From positions 77,001-141,000 of the forward strand of contig JAFLJL010004045.1 in assembly GCA_018398815.1 (NCBI GenBank): a DNA stretch of 64,000 nt, in the 5' to 3' direction. Position numbers and translations under genes: made by a program. This document shows, one piece after another, positions 53,201-64,000 of this stretch; position 1 is the first letter of the stretch, and the number at the start of each line of letters is the position of its first letter. The notes under the pieces were generated by a model. The model did not search any database, was not told the DNA's origin, and saw only the letters and a list, made by a program, of their open reading frames with translations. The stretch comes from Conus ventricosus (Eukaryota > Mollusca > Gastropoda > Neogastropoda > Conidae).

Positions 53201-55465
53201 ACCCATATGACCTGCCATGGGGGAAACGTTGGGGCCCCCCGGGGGCAATTCTCTTAAGCTTTGGGGAACAACAAGCTGCTTGGGCCCCACGATCCCGCCT
53301 GATGAAAACCCAAAAAAGGGTCCCTTGGAGCTTGAAGCCACCTTTTGGGGTGTCGGGCAGAAAAGAAACGGACATCTAAACCCCGTTGCCCCCGGGCCCT
53401 TGGGCATCCCCAAATCCCCGGCCGAAGACTACCAAGGAACAGGGATCAGCCCTGGCCCCCAAAACCCCGTCAGAGAAACGGGGTTGGGGAAACGGGGCCA
53501 AATTCCTGTTCCTTTCTTCTTAGCTTTGGCGCTTGTTGGGAACCCCACACACCCAGAAAAACAAAACCCTAAAAACGGACTGACTTCTTTCCCCGCAAAG
53601 GGGACGGAAAATTCCCCAGAGAAGGGAATCATGGGGCCCCACCGCGTGGCCAAACTTTGCCACAGAAGAAGGGGGGGAGATTGAATTATTTCAGAAGGGC
53701 GTTTTGGAGGTAAAACCACCTCCAAACCCCCCAAAACAACAAAACTAGCGCCCCCGCCGCCCCCAGGGAAAAAACCCCAAAAAAATTAAAAAAAAAAAGA
53801 ACGTTGATGCCCCCCCAACCCCCGATGGGTCGACCAAAGGGGGAACCCAAAAACAGGAAAACATGGGCCCCCGAATCACCAAAGCTGGGAAGGGAAACCC
53901 CCGTTAACCGAGGCACGAGGGCTTTTGGAAAAAGGAAATACCCCACGACCCACCAGCGGCTTTAGGACAATCTTTCCTAATGGGCCCGGGCGAAACCCCA
54001 AAGAAAACAAAAAGTCGGGGCGCTTAAATCCCAGATGAACGCCTTCCTTGTTCAACCCCCTGGGGACAGTTTGTCGGCGCTTATTGCCCCCCTAAAAACC
54101 TTTTGGGGGGGCTTTTCCTTTTCCGTATCCGGGGCATGCCCAAAAAGCCCCTGCCCAGCTTCAGCAAACCCCCTCACGCGGTTTTGAATCGGGAAACCGC
54201 GAAAACCTAGGTCTGTCCGCCTATCCCGGGTCCTCCCAAAACCGGGGGGCACAGTGTTGGTGAGCTGTTCAATGAGGAAAAAATCCTCCAGCCCCAAACC
54301 CTTTTCCAACTGACGCCAGTACCCCAAACTTTTTGCGGCAGCCATCTCCAAACGCCCGAAGGTTTACGTTTAATTTTTCTCATGGACCTGAAAATTCCTC
54401 CTGTACCCCTCCGGGGGGAAGGGGAAATGCTTTTGCAGACCAACTTCATGTCTTTCATAAGACGCGCCCTTTTATTTAGAGTGAGCACCCCACTCCCCTT
54501 TCCGCACCAGATAACCAGAAAAAAGGTGCTTTGCCTTTTGTTCCTCAACAATTGGATGAACAAACAACCTTGTCAAAATCTTCAAAGAACATATCAAAGC
54601 CTCACAATTTTAGAACCTGGGAAACTTTAAATTTGGGGCCCAAAAACCAATCACTTTTCCTGTCCATCAACCCCCTGATTTTCAGATGCGGAGGCCGCGA
54701 AAGGAGTTTTTCCCTCCCCTCCCTGCGCTGAACCCCAAAACCTTTTTCCCCACGGGGAGCTTCCGCCTGGGGACCTCCTCCCCCCCCCCTGAGCACCCCT
54801 CTCTGCCAGAGCTGCCCTTCCCCTCCCTAAAGCTGGGCCCTCCGGCAAAGCAGTCACCTCCCTGCGCTCTTTCCCCACGCCCGGGGCCCCCTGTCAGGGA
54901 GCCTCTTTCCCCACCGGGCCTCCCCGTCCCAGCATCTCCTCCCCGCGCTCTTCCCAAAGCTGGGCCTCCTTCTAGCACCACCTCCCCAACGCTGGGCCTC
55001 CTCCTCACTTTTCCGTCGCTCTAAAACAACAGCCCAGAGTGTTTTCCTGGGAAAGGGTTTTCCCACCCCCCGACACAGGAGGGTGGGGCCCGTTTTGATC
55101 CGTTTGACCCGTCCCTTTGGTCTCGACATCCCAAAAGGAAAGTCTTTTGGGGCAAAACCCCTTTTCGAGGGGGAAACATGGAAAGAGAGGGGTTTTTTTT
55201 TTCGCGCTCAACAGAACCCACGTTTTTCTTTGCAAAGCTCTGACGCTTCCGAGCGGAAGTGCCAGCGGGGCCCCAGCAAAGGGAAAATCCCCCTAGGAAG
55301 AAAAAGTGAAAAATAAATCACTGGACAATTTGGCTACAGCCGGGAAAAAGAAAAAGTCACTGTAGCGAAGTAATTGGAAAAAAATTGGGACAAAAATTTT
55401 GAAAAAACCCTTTTTTTAATCCCCACCCCCCCCGCCCCCGGCCAAAAACAAAACCAAGGCAAAAA
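48794..55465 (-). mobile_element. Gypsy element Z, first (low-quality, incomplete) copy
   Basis: Same element as 55856-64000, in the same junction and order: 3' LTR 48794-50218, polypurine tract, RNase H/RT (about 50600-51950), integrase (about 52000-53420, with LVERLNGLWE and GEPFSKV), protease (about 53450-53950) and gag (about 54050-55300). The bases are smeared: single bases are replaced by a neighbour, giving runs such as GGGG and AAAA where copy two has mixed sequence. It ends near 55465 without a 5' LTR and jumps back to the Polinton flank. Confidence 0.75.
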
Positions 55466-55855
55466 GGAATACAACACCGAGGACGAGGTACAGTCAACGT
55501 GGACCTTGAAGGAACAATGCTCTTCAATCAGCATTCATCATCAACGCTCATCATATTTCGAGAAAGGTGAGTGTACGCAAACGGGTGTTCCGAGTGAAAG
55601 GGAAAAAAATGTGTCGTCAACACTGTCCATCACCGACATCACTTTTTTTTTTAAACACGCCTACTCACGGAACAACCACGCGGTAACAAACGAGAAAACA
55701 CCCACCACCCCAATTTATTTCTAAAAAAAAAAAATAACACCACGCGTCCACAAACATCGATACCGAACGCGCGCAGCAAACAACGTAAACAACCCCTATC
55801 TATTTTTTACACCCACTACGACAGCAATACAACCACCCCCACCAAACAACAAAGA
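55466..55855. repeat. Repeat of the copy C flank and right TIR
   Basis: Corresponds to 48424-48793, including the TIR and the exact …CAACAAAGA/TGTCAC junction with Z, but with many small indels. It begins directly after the smeared sequence of the first Z copy. Confidence 0.85.
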
Positions 55856-57309
55856 TGTCACAGACCGACCCCTGGATGGTCTGCCCTGACAGATCGGTCT
55901 AGGTGGAGTGAAGGGGAGTGACTGACTCTCACAACACCGCAAGAGACCCAACAATAAAGGATTACTATACAACACCCCCATTTATTCACATCAACATACA
56001 GTCCTAAATAAGCATTCGCAACTCACACATCAACATACACACAATTAGCATTCCAACACACACAGCATGCCAACAATTATAAAAATTAACATTACACCAT
56101 ACGACGTTACCACAAACACAATCACAGCATTTTCAACCACATATGACATATACACATTATAAATAAAACATTTCCAGCATCCCCCCTTTCCACACCATGG
56201 AGTGCTCCACAACACTCCCTGCTCTCTCCCAAGTCTCCTGGGAGCACCCTGTCCACTAGGTGCTCCAAACCGGGTCGGTTCTTGAAGAGAGTCGTTCAAG
56301 AAGCCGACATACCCTCGACAACCACAAGCAAGTCAGAGAAGTGCGCGTCCTGGGGGTGGGAACGTGGCGTTTGTTTACAGGATGGTCCCGGACGGGGATC
56401 AGGGCCGGCCATTCAAACCACGGGCATTTCTACACAGAACGTGGTCCCGACCAGTGCGTATCCAACCATCCCCGCGTTACCAACCAGAGCCGTGCCCCAA
56501 CCAGTGCGGGCAACCAACCAGTCCGCGGTCCACGACCAGAAGCGTGCCCCAGCCAGCGCGTGGCACCAACTCAGTCTGAGCGGTCCCAACCAGAGCGAGG
56601 CCCCAACCAGAGCGTGGCCCCAACCAGCGCGTGGCACCAACCAGACCATCCCAGTCTTCCCGGTGAACCCCCCGTGGAGGAGGGAAAAAAGTAGCAGCTA
56701 CCCGTGGGTGACCCCGAAGAGCTGGGTCAAAACACTCACTCTGCCCTCTGTCCAGTCGAGAGGACAGAGGCGCAGATGCGGAACAAAGAAGAAGTGATGT
56801 CCCCTCTCCTACAGGCCGACTGTAGAATTTGAAGATTAACCGACTGTACCCTTCGACCGATACGGTGAAGAACCAAAGAACCGGAGCAGGCGCTCCCAAG
56901 ACATCTTCCGTCTCGATGCAGAGCTAAAACCTCCCCAGAGCGATGGCGGCCAGACATGCCACGCTACGTCACAGAGATGGAGCATACTTCAAACTAAAGA
57001 ATTGAAGCACGTGCGACCAGGTAAAAAGACAGGCTGAGAGGCCATAGACCAGCAATTTCGAGAGAAAGGGTACCACCACACCGTGAACCTGCAGTATGAA
57101 TAGCACGGGCAGTGGAAATTAGAGAGCGAGAGAGAGAGAAAGCAAAACCGAACGTGAGCAGAAACTACAACAAGGGTTGCAACCGCACCACAAGCCGCAC
57201 AAAGGGACGGACACGTGACAAACAAAGGGCAACGATAATAAACAAAATGAATAATTCCGCACACCCTAGATGTGGTCAAACGTCGTAGCCACCGTGACAA
57301 ACTCGTACA
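55856..57309 (-). repeat. 3' LTR of Z, second copy
   Basis: TGTCACAGACCGACCCCTGG to about …ACTCGTACAGA (57309), where the first copy has ACTCGTGACA. About 1.45 kb. It includes an internal minisatellite at about 56440-56650. Confidence 0.8.
56440..56650. repeat. Minisatellite inside the Z LTR
   Basis: About ten units of 16-20 bp built on CCAACCAGAGCGTGGCCC with variants (…AGCGCGTGGCA…, …AGTGCGGGCAA…). In the first Z copy it is present but smeared (about 49385-49570). The visible part of the 5' LTR ends before it. Confidence 0.8.
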
Positions 57310-57322
57310 GAACCCCCCCTTC
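57310..57322 (-). promoter_or_regulatory. Polypurine tract of Z, second copy
   Basis: Minus strand reads TAGAAGGGGGGGT against the 3' LTR, matching 50219-50231 in the first copy. Confidence 0.6.
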
Positions 57323-57669
57323 TAAAAGCATCTGTTATCTCTGAGATACAGTGGCTCCATTGAACCTGACGCATGTGCAAATTCACAACAATGGTACCCC
57401 GAACCAACTCTCTGTGATCGACAGAGTACGGATAAATCCAATACAAACATTCTACGACAGAATCACACCGAGAAATCCAAAATACAACATTTTATCAAAC
57501 AACTACGCGAACCATCCAACCATGAAAGTAACAACCGAACCATTGGTGAATTCACTACCGTTAACATCACAGAAGTGAAAAACTGTCACTACAACCTGAA
57601 TACAGAGACCAAAAGGGATATGACCCTGGTTGAGTGAAGTGTCCCTCTGACTGATTTCCGAAAGTGCAG

Positions 57670-59115
57670 ACTACGGACACTCGCAAAGAAAGTCAGCAGC
57701 CCGTATTACATGAAACCCTGATATGACGGAAAAATGAACGCATGACTCTGTCAGTTCCGACTGCCCAACCCATGATTCGACGCCTGACTGGCTGATCCGT
57801 CCCAGGTATCTGGAGAGGATGATGATCGCTCTCCAGCACAAACTCACGGCCGTACAATTAGGGTAAAACTTCCTGATGCCCCCACAACGACTGAGCCAAA
57901 ACACTCTTGCTCAATCGTGTGTTATCTAGTCTCGCGTCAGTGATTTTATTTTATGCACGCATAAGCATGCGGGGGTCCCATCCCCTGACTTGCAGCAACA
58001 CAGCACCAATCCCCACCGCAGAAAGAGCATCAGGTCCCGCAGGACAAAAGGGAGACAAGGATCTGGAGAAGCCAAGAACTGGCGAAAAAGGGCCGACTTC
58101 AAGGCTTGTTCAAAAGCCTGTTGATAGGCTTAATCGTCTCATCTTATGCCAAACAGACGTTTTCTGCTTCTTTCCTTTCGTCAGGTCATGAGGAGAGCGA
58201 TGGCAACATTCGCAAAGTCATAATGAACTTGCGTAAGTATCCCGCAAGTCCAAGGAATGACCGGCCAGTTCCCGTCTTTTGGTACCGGAGGTTTGGCAAC
58301 CTGCAACTTTGGTCACCTGTCTCCTCAGGAGCAATCAAACCCCTCTGCAAAGTGATGCCCCAAGAAAGGAAATCACTGTCCTGACCAAGCTGACATTTAG
58401 AAGGACGGGCCGACATCTGAACCTCGCGAGACGAAGAAACAGACACGTAGGAGCGAAACGAGCGAGCCCCAATTCTACCTGAGCTGAGTACAGGTCTCCA
58501 TGAAATTGTTCAGATCTGGCGGATCGAGAGGTGGAAAAGAAATTGTCGCATGACCGACTGAAAATTGCTCCAGCATTTTGGAGGCCAAAAAGGCCATCAT
58601 CGGATCCACTGGAACTTTCCTTCATGCTTCGAGAAAGCCGTTTTGGGTTTGTCATCTCTGCGCAAAGGGAGTGTGGGGGGGGGGGGGCTGCCAGTACCCT
58701 TTTTTTGCGAGATCGAACATTCGAGAGAATAGTTGGCCCCGACTCATCAGCTGAGCGAAGATTTGGTCGACATCCGCATAGGATCAGCATCAAACCGGAG
58801 AACCTTATACACGACGAAAATCGTCAGCCAGTAACCTCATATTGCCCATCCTTCTTCTGAACCAGAAGGATGGGGGATAAGTACGGAGAAACTCGCACGT
58901 TCAACTGACCCCCAACCTCAACATGGTCCCTGCACCCTCCATCTGATAACAGACGCCTGAGAGTGAGGCAGAGTGTACTTGTTTTACCCTAATTGGGGTC
59001 TCGGTGGTCCAATGCCATTTACACCTCTCCAAGGGTAGACTGTGGCAGGGGCCGATCTGTGAGCACGTCCTGGAACTACCTGGCACAAAAAAAACAAGCT
59101 GAGCAGTGATCATCT
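57670..59115 (-). pseudogene. Reverse transcriptase and RNase H of Z
   Basis: Broken frames on the minus strand show, in order, a start-of-RT segment with MLRLGVS (about 58905), PKTAF followed by KFQWI (about 58600-58640), FGLQNAGAIFSR (about 58560-58590), FLGLAGYLRKFI (about 58220-58260), and an RNase H end with ...VISGFHVIRAADFLCECP (about 57675-57730). These are the palm, thumb, tether and RNase H landmarks of a Gypsy pol. The catalytic YxDD segment is not readable in one frame. Confidence 0.7.
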
Positions 59116-59299
59116 GTGCTGAGAGAGGTTAGAACCGAAGCAAACATCCTGCCACGACTCTTTCCTCTCGACGAGAGGAACAGTGGGGATGTCCTGAGGC
59201 CACCCGACAGAGACGGCGTGCTTCATCGCCACTCTCCACAAACGACCGTGTGTAACCGCCTGGCCCCTGCGTTCGTCTCACGTACGCCTTATGAGGTTA

Positions 59300-60420
59300 G
59301 CGTGATACAGTCGTTCCCCATCACGCTACGCACACGAATCCGGTAGTCCCAGTCACCCACCCACTGCCGAACACACGAAGGGACCCTGCCAAGCAAGCTG
59401 CAGGCTTGTTTCTTTCTTTTGGTGGAAGGAGAAGCAACACCTCATCACCTGGCTCAAACCACCGTTTCAAACCACAGCGTCGGACCGTACAAAGCCTTGT
59501 ATTTGGTTTTTGAGCCTGACTTGCAATGTTGCTGAGCAACGCTGGCAAGTGTCCAAACGATACGGTTTGCGTAAATCGACCACCAATCGACTCTCCTCCT
59601 TGACAGAAGTTCCACATCATCGTGGGTCCACATCTGCTTCAGGAGTAAAGGTGGGACTCGCACTGTACCATCGCCATACACAGGAAATTCAAACAACGCG
59701 GAAAACCCGCCAGCTTTCCTTTTGAACCGCTCCCTGTCGGGCAACATTACCGAAGGAAGGAAACGAACACCCACACGCGGATATAGCTGCTGCACATAGG
59801 CTACGCCAACATCAGCATCAACAGTCCCATAGAACAACGCTCGACAGGGCCATTGGACGCCTGCCCGCATGAAGGGTGAACGTTGTTTCCTTCCCCATGT
59901 GAATATAGAGCAAGTGATAACCTCCCTGCCTGAACATCGGACAGAAACTGGTCCCCAGGTCCTAAAGGATCTTCTGTCACGCCAGTGCGCGTCCATAATC
60001 ACTGCCAGAAGCTTCAGATCTACAGTAGGGGGCGCCGAGATAGCCCCTAAGCGGGACAGCCTTCTGGGTCCGAGTCGCGTAGTCCACCACTACAAGAATG
60101 TAGCTGTGACCGCGATCGGATAGATGCTTAATGGTCCCACCAGGTGCGACACCGACCTTGCTGAATGGCTCCCCAACCAGAAGGCAACTGACCCAAAGGG
60201 AACACTGCTTCAAAGCTACCCTTAGGCGTTGTCCGGTGGCAGACATCTCAACTAGCTGCAGTAACTGCCCAAACCTGTGAGTTCATCCCTGGCCAGAAGA
60301 ATTCCTGTCATTAATACACGCTCGAGAGTCCCTTGAGCCGCATATGCACCCTGCCATGGGGGAATCGAGGGCCTGCCGGCGAACAGATATACCTCTTAAG
60401 CTTTGGGGAACACCAAGCTG
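59300..60420 (-). pseudogene. Integrase of Z, upstream of reverse transcriptase
   Basis: An N-terminal zinc-binding region lies near 60340-60420 (PMAGHMGF in the first copy at about 53190-53220). The core has GEPFSKV (about 60165), then HSYILVVVDYATR (about 60085-60125) and KAVPLRG, with a remnant of the 'GLVER.NG' region near 59840. The C-terminal part (GDWDYRIR-like, about 59335) leads straight into the reverse transcriptase. The first copy shows the GLVERLNGLW motif (about 52700). Confidence 0.72.
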
Positions 60421-60639
60421 CTTGGGGCCACACGCAACAGCCTGATGAAAACCCTAAAGAGGATCCCCTTGTTGGGAGCTCTGAAGCTCACCAAGTCTTG
60501 TCCGGGCAGACTGAGCTGGGACGATCTACCAGTTTGTCGCGAGGCGTTGGACATCCAATCTCCCTCTGGCCTGAAGACGGCCCATGGTAGCAGGAACAGG
60601 CCCAGGCCCGAACCTCGTCAGAGATCGGCTGGAGAACGG

Positions 60640-60960
60640 GACCAATTCCTGTTCCTGCTTCTTTAGCTTTGGCGCGTGTGTAACACCCACACACGCCTGT
60701 ACGGGCAGATTCCGTAGACAACGGACTGAACTGCGGGTCCGTCCTGCAAAGTGACGGTATTCCCTATTAGAAGGGAATACATAGGACGCTCCACCCGCGA
60801 TGGCCCATAACTTCGCCACAGAAGTAGGGGTGGAGATCGGAATGAGTACAGAGAGTACGGGTGGAGGTTTAAAACCAGCCGTCCAACCCACACACATCAT
60901 ATCTAGCGCCCCCGCCGGGCCCTCAGGGGAAACCCAAATCCTTAACACCAAAGAAACGAT
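60640..60960 (-). pseudogene. Aspartic protease of Z
   Basis: The C-terminal strand reads MYSLLIGNTVTLQDG (about 60740-60785), clearly related to AYSLLIGNSVCFGDG in element Y. The catalytic DTG is not readable because of indels upstream. The segment lies between the gag zinc knuckle and the integrase. Confidence 0.55.
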
Positions 60961-61079
60961 GATGCTCCCCGAATCCCTGATGGGGTCGACCAAGGAGGAA
61001 CAACAACAGAGAGAAACACTGGGCACTCTGAATCACCAGAAGCTGGATTGAACCCACGTTAGCCCGAGGCACGAGGACG

Positions 61080-62330
61080 TAGAAAGGACTAGCCCCCAAA
61101 ACGACTACCACGGCTTTAGGACAAACATTGCCTAATGTGTCCAGACGACCACAAAGAAAACGACAGTCGGGGCGCTGCAATCCCCAGATGAACTGCCAGC
61201 CTTGTTCACTTCCTGCTAGCAGTTGTCCGGCGCCTTATTGCCACTAAAATCCTGTGGAGGGCTTCCTCACCGTACTGGGCGATGCCCATAAGCCCTGCGA
61301 AGCTTCAGCAAACACCTCAGCGGTATGAAATCGCAAGCTCCGGCGAAATCTGAGGTGCTGTCTCGCCTAACCGATCCTCAACTCTGTGGACACAGTGTTG
61401 GTGAAGCTGTTCAAAATGAGGATCGATCCTCCAGCTCCACTTAGCCAACTGACGCCAGTACCCTAACGTTTTGCGCAGCCTATCTATCTCCAAACTGGCA
61501 ACGAAGGCCCTCGACGTTATTCTTCTTCATGGACCAGAACTTCCCTCCTGTACTACTCTGGGGAAAGGTGAAATGCTTATTCAGAGCCAACGTGCATGTC
61601 CTGCATAAGACGCCCTTTCATTTAGAGTGAGCACACACTTCCCTTGCAGCACCAGATAAATCCCGAAAAAAGGTGCTACCTTTTGTTCCTCAGACAATTG
61701 TAATGAACTAGCAACCTTGTCAAAATGCACTAAGAACATATCAATGTCCTCACTAGGTCTGAACTCTGGAAGCTTTAACTTTGGGGCCCCTAACACAAAC
61801 TAATCACTTAGCCTGTCGATCAACCCCCTTAATAACATGATGCGTGGAGGCCGCGAAAGGAGTTGTACCATCTCCTCCCTTCGCAGATCCAACTCTTACC
61901 CACGGAGAGCTTCCTTCCTGGCAGCCACCTCCCTACGCTGAGCAAGCCCCTCCTCTGCGCAGAGCTGCCTCCTTCCCAACCAGTGTGCCTCCTGTCTAGT
62001 CATTCTCCTATCCCTGCGCTCTTCCCTACGCTGGGCCCTCCTGTCTACAGCCTCATCCCTACGCTTGGCCTCCTGTCTAGCAGTCTCCTCCCTGCGCTCT
62101 TCTCTTTCCCTACGCTGGGCCCTCCTTTCTACGCCTTCTCCCTACGCTGGCCTCATCCTCCACGTCGCTGTCGCTCTAAAAACAATCAGCACAGAGGTGG
62201 ATGTCCTGGGAAGGAATCACCACCCCGACACAGGAGGAAGACCCGTTCGAACCGTTTGAACCCGTCCCTAGGGTCACGACTTCCCATAAGAAAAGTCTTC
62301 TTGGGCATACTCACTTACGATGGGGAAGCA
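61080..62330 (-). pseudogene. Gag of Z
   Basis: A charged Arg/Glu-rich helix region (about 61870-62150) is followed by APKLKLPEFRPSEDIDMFLV then HFDKVASSL (about 61700-61795), a Gypsy capsid motif. A zinc-knuckle-like end follows (CRFLCGRLDTLGNVCPKA, about 61110-61175). The start codon is uncertain. Frames are broken at least five times. Confidence 0.65.
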
Positions 62331-63350
62331 TGGAGAAGAAGGGCATTAGGTATACTGCGACACAACAGAAGCCCACAAGTATTCTTTCGCTATGCGCTGA
62401 CGGCTTCCGACGGAAAGAGCCAGTTCGGGGTCTGCAGCGATGAAGACCCCTACGAAGAAGTAGTGAAAGTACTCCACTGGACTAACGGCTACAGCACGGA
62501 ATAAGTAAAGTCACAGTAAGGTCCGAAGTACTCTGGTGGTACTAAAAATAGGTGACTACATATTGAATACCTTATCTCTCTTCGACGCAACCGCGGTCGC
62601 CACAAGCCACAACGAAAACCACCAGCACCAGACGTTGCCATGACAACAATAATCCTAACAACGGTTTCAAATACAGGAAAATAACGATCCCAATTGAAAA
62701 ACAAATATTATATAGGGGTGTGTGTATATGTGGTGTATGTGTGTTGTGTGTGTGTGTGCGGGACAAGTTCCGGCTGCTCCCACTCTGGGCAACACCGTCG
62801 CTCCACAGCAACGAGCAAAACATGCGGTGGGCTAACACCGAAAAAAAACAAAACAAAAACATGATGTCCGTGCAGCCCCCACTCGGCAAGACACCGCGCT
62901 CCACAGCAACGACAACAGTGCTGTGGGGCTGCCGGAAAAACAAACAAACTGGCATACGGAAACCGTCGATGAGAAAAAAGGGACGACTAACGTCCGATAC
63001 AACCCCTGTACACAATAACCCGGAAAAAAAAACTGCATAAAACTACAAAACAGGAATGGCAGACTGAGCGGGCAACAAAAGGCAAGACTTACGGCCGTAC
63101 CTGCGTAAGGCAAAAACCCGGCGGAAGGAGGTCGGGACTCGGTCGATTCCCCCTGGTCTCACCTCACCTCGACTCCCGAGTCACACACCGTATGTTCCTT
63201 CAGGCCCTCGCCAGAGACACTTCCCTCACACTAGAGTCACCCAGCCAACCACCCACGAACAAACACGGACAAAACTGACTAAAGCATATACAAAACAGAC
63301 AAAACTAAACAGGTACTCCGCAAACGCGAGAGAACAGACAAGCCCTTCAC
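62331..63350 (-). other. Leader region of Z
   Basis: Non-coding stretch between gag and the primer site. Includes a (GT)n tract (62719-62760) and two related segments containing …CACAGCAACGA… (about 62810 and 62905). Confidence 0.5.
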
Positions 63351-63369
63351 ATCCCGACCGAGCCACCCA
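63351..63369 (-). promoter_or_regulatory. Primer binding site of Z, probably tRNA-Pro
   Basis: The minus strand reads TGGGTGGCTCGGTCGGGAT four bases inside the 5' LTR. It fits an animal tRNA-Pro 3' end with one extra base and two mismatches. An inference from memory of tRNA sequences. Confidence 0.45.
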
Positions 63370-63373
63370 CAAT

Positions 63374-64000
63374 TGTCACGACCCGACCCCTGGAGGTCTG
63401 CCCTGACAGGATCGTCTAGGTGGGAGTGAAGGGAGTGACCTTGACCTCACACGCCCCGAAAGAGAACCACACAATAAATGATAACGAAACAACAACCCCC
63501 CCCCCCATATTAATTCACACCAACAAACAGTCCATAAATAAGATTCCCACCCACACAACATACACACAATTAAGCAATCCAACCCACACACATGCACAAT
63601 TATAAATAAAACATTTCACCATACGACGTACACAATCACAATCACAACATTACAACACATATGACATAAACTCAATTACAAAAAACATTTCCGAGACATC
63701 CATACCTCTTTCCACCCCATGGAGTGCCTCCACACACCCTGCCTCTCCCAGTCTACTGGAGCACCCTGTCGCACTAGGTGCGTGCCCAAACCGGGTCGTT
63801 TTCATTGAAGAGAGTCTCGTTCAATGGAGAGGCCGTACACCCCTCGACACAAACACAACAGGAATCATGCAGTGGAAAGCGCGTCCTGGGGGGGGTAACG
63901 GTGGCGTTGTTACTGGAGGCCCTGGAACGGGGATCAGGGCCTGCCAGTCAAAACCACGGGGCATTTCTATTACCAGAAAGAGGTCGATCGACCATGCGTG
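63374..64000 (-). repeat. 5' LTR of Z, partial
   Basis: TGTCACGACCCGACCCCTGG and on to the window end, matching the first 620 bases or so of 55856-57309. The rest is outside the window. Confidence 0.85.

Larger units (their letters stand above)
55856..64000 (-). mobile_element. Gypsy element Z, second copy, gmr1-like gene order
   Basis: Minus-strand element with 3' LTR 55856-57309 and 5' LTR from 63374 to beyond the window. Reading from the 5' side: gag, protease, integrase, reverse transcriptase, RNase H. Integrase ahead of reverse transcriptase is the order of the gmr1-like group and differs from ordinary Gypsy elements. Frames are broken throughout. Inserted in the right TIR of Polinton copy C. 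Confidence 0.82.

Noticed and set aside
54686..55024. Pro/Leu-rich plus-strand frame of 112 codons
   Set aside because: Antisense of the charged gag region of the first Z copy, within smeared sequence.
1..64000. tRNA, rRNA and other structural RNA genes
   Set aside because: None recognised. The only tRNA-related sequences are short primer binding sites complementary to tRNA ends.

Overview
The window reads as a repeat-dense piece of an animal nuclear genome, most likely a marine invertebrate and perhaps a mollusc (the organism is an inference from the repeat families, not shown directly). There is no bacterial gene organisation. Almost all recognisable coding sequence belongs to mobile elements: several degraded copies of one Polinton/Maverick (adintovirus-like) family, three families with LTR-type ends, and one RTE-like non-LTR retrotransposon. 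A 1,000-N gap (14223-15222) and stretches of poor base quality limit interpretation.

Polinton family. Reconstructed gene order from the TIR inward: packaging ATPase, small basic glycine-tailed protein, a 'VDPRVL' accessory protein, DDE integrase with chromodomain, small hydrophobic protein, minor capsid protein, pVI-like small protein, major capsid protein, adenain-type protease, a 118-residue orphan, and a PC4-like protein. A PolB gene converges on these from the other TIR. Copy A (+, 1-5790) and copy B (-, 5814-13660) meet tail to tail in a palindrome of about 11.6 kb. Copy D (-, 15223-32902) keeps only the ATPase side and is split by three insertions. Copy C (+, 38904-48793) has both TIRs but an internal deletion that removed the capsid, protease and PC4-side genes and the C-terminal part of PolB.

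Insertions. X (15684-18948) is an LTR-like block. Y (18984-27816) is a Gypsy-type element with two 1.4-kb LTRs and a perfect 5-bp target duplication. It has gag and protease but, in place of most of pol, carries an intron-less copy of a host BAR-domain gene of the FAM92/CIBAR family. An RTE-like LINE (29676-32880, 11-bp duplication) sits 11 bp from the outer tip of the copy D TIR. A second Gypsy family, Z, is inserted in the right TIR of copy C. Its integrase lies upstream of reverse transcriptase, the order of the gmr1-like group. Z appears twice in a row (48794-55465 and 55856-64000) with the same TIR junction, the first time in smeared, low-quality sequence, so an assembly duplication is likely.

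Between D and C (32903-38903) lies the only substantial non-element DNA: minisatellites, microsatellites, a poly-C tract, a kilobase of homopolymer-smeared sequence, and one weak candidate host exon with a signal-anchor-like start. Most element genes are frameshifted. Some of these breaks are probably decay and some sequencing error; the sequence alone cannot separate the two.
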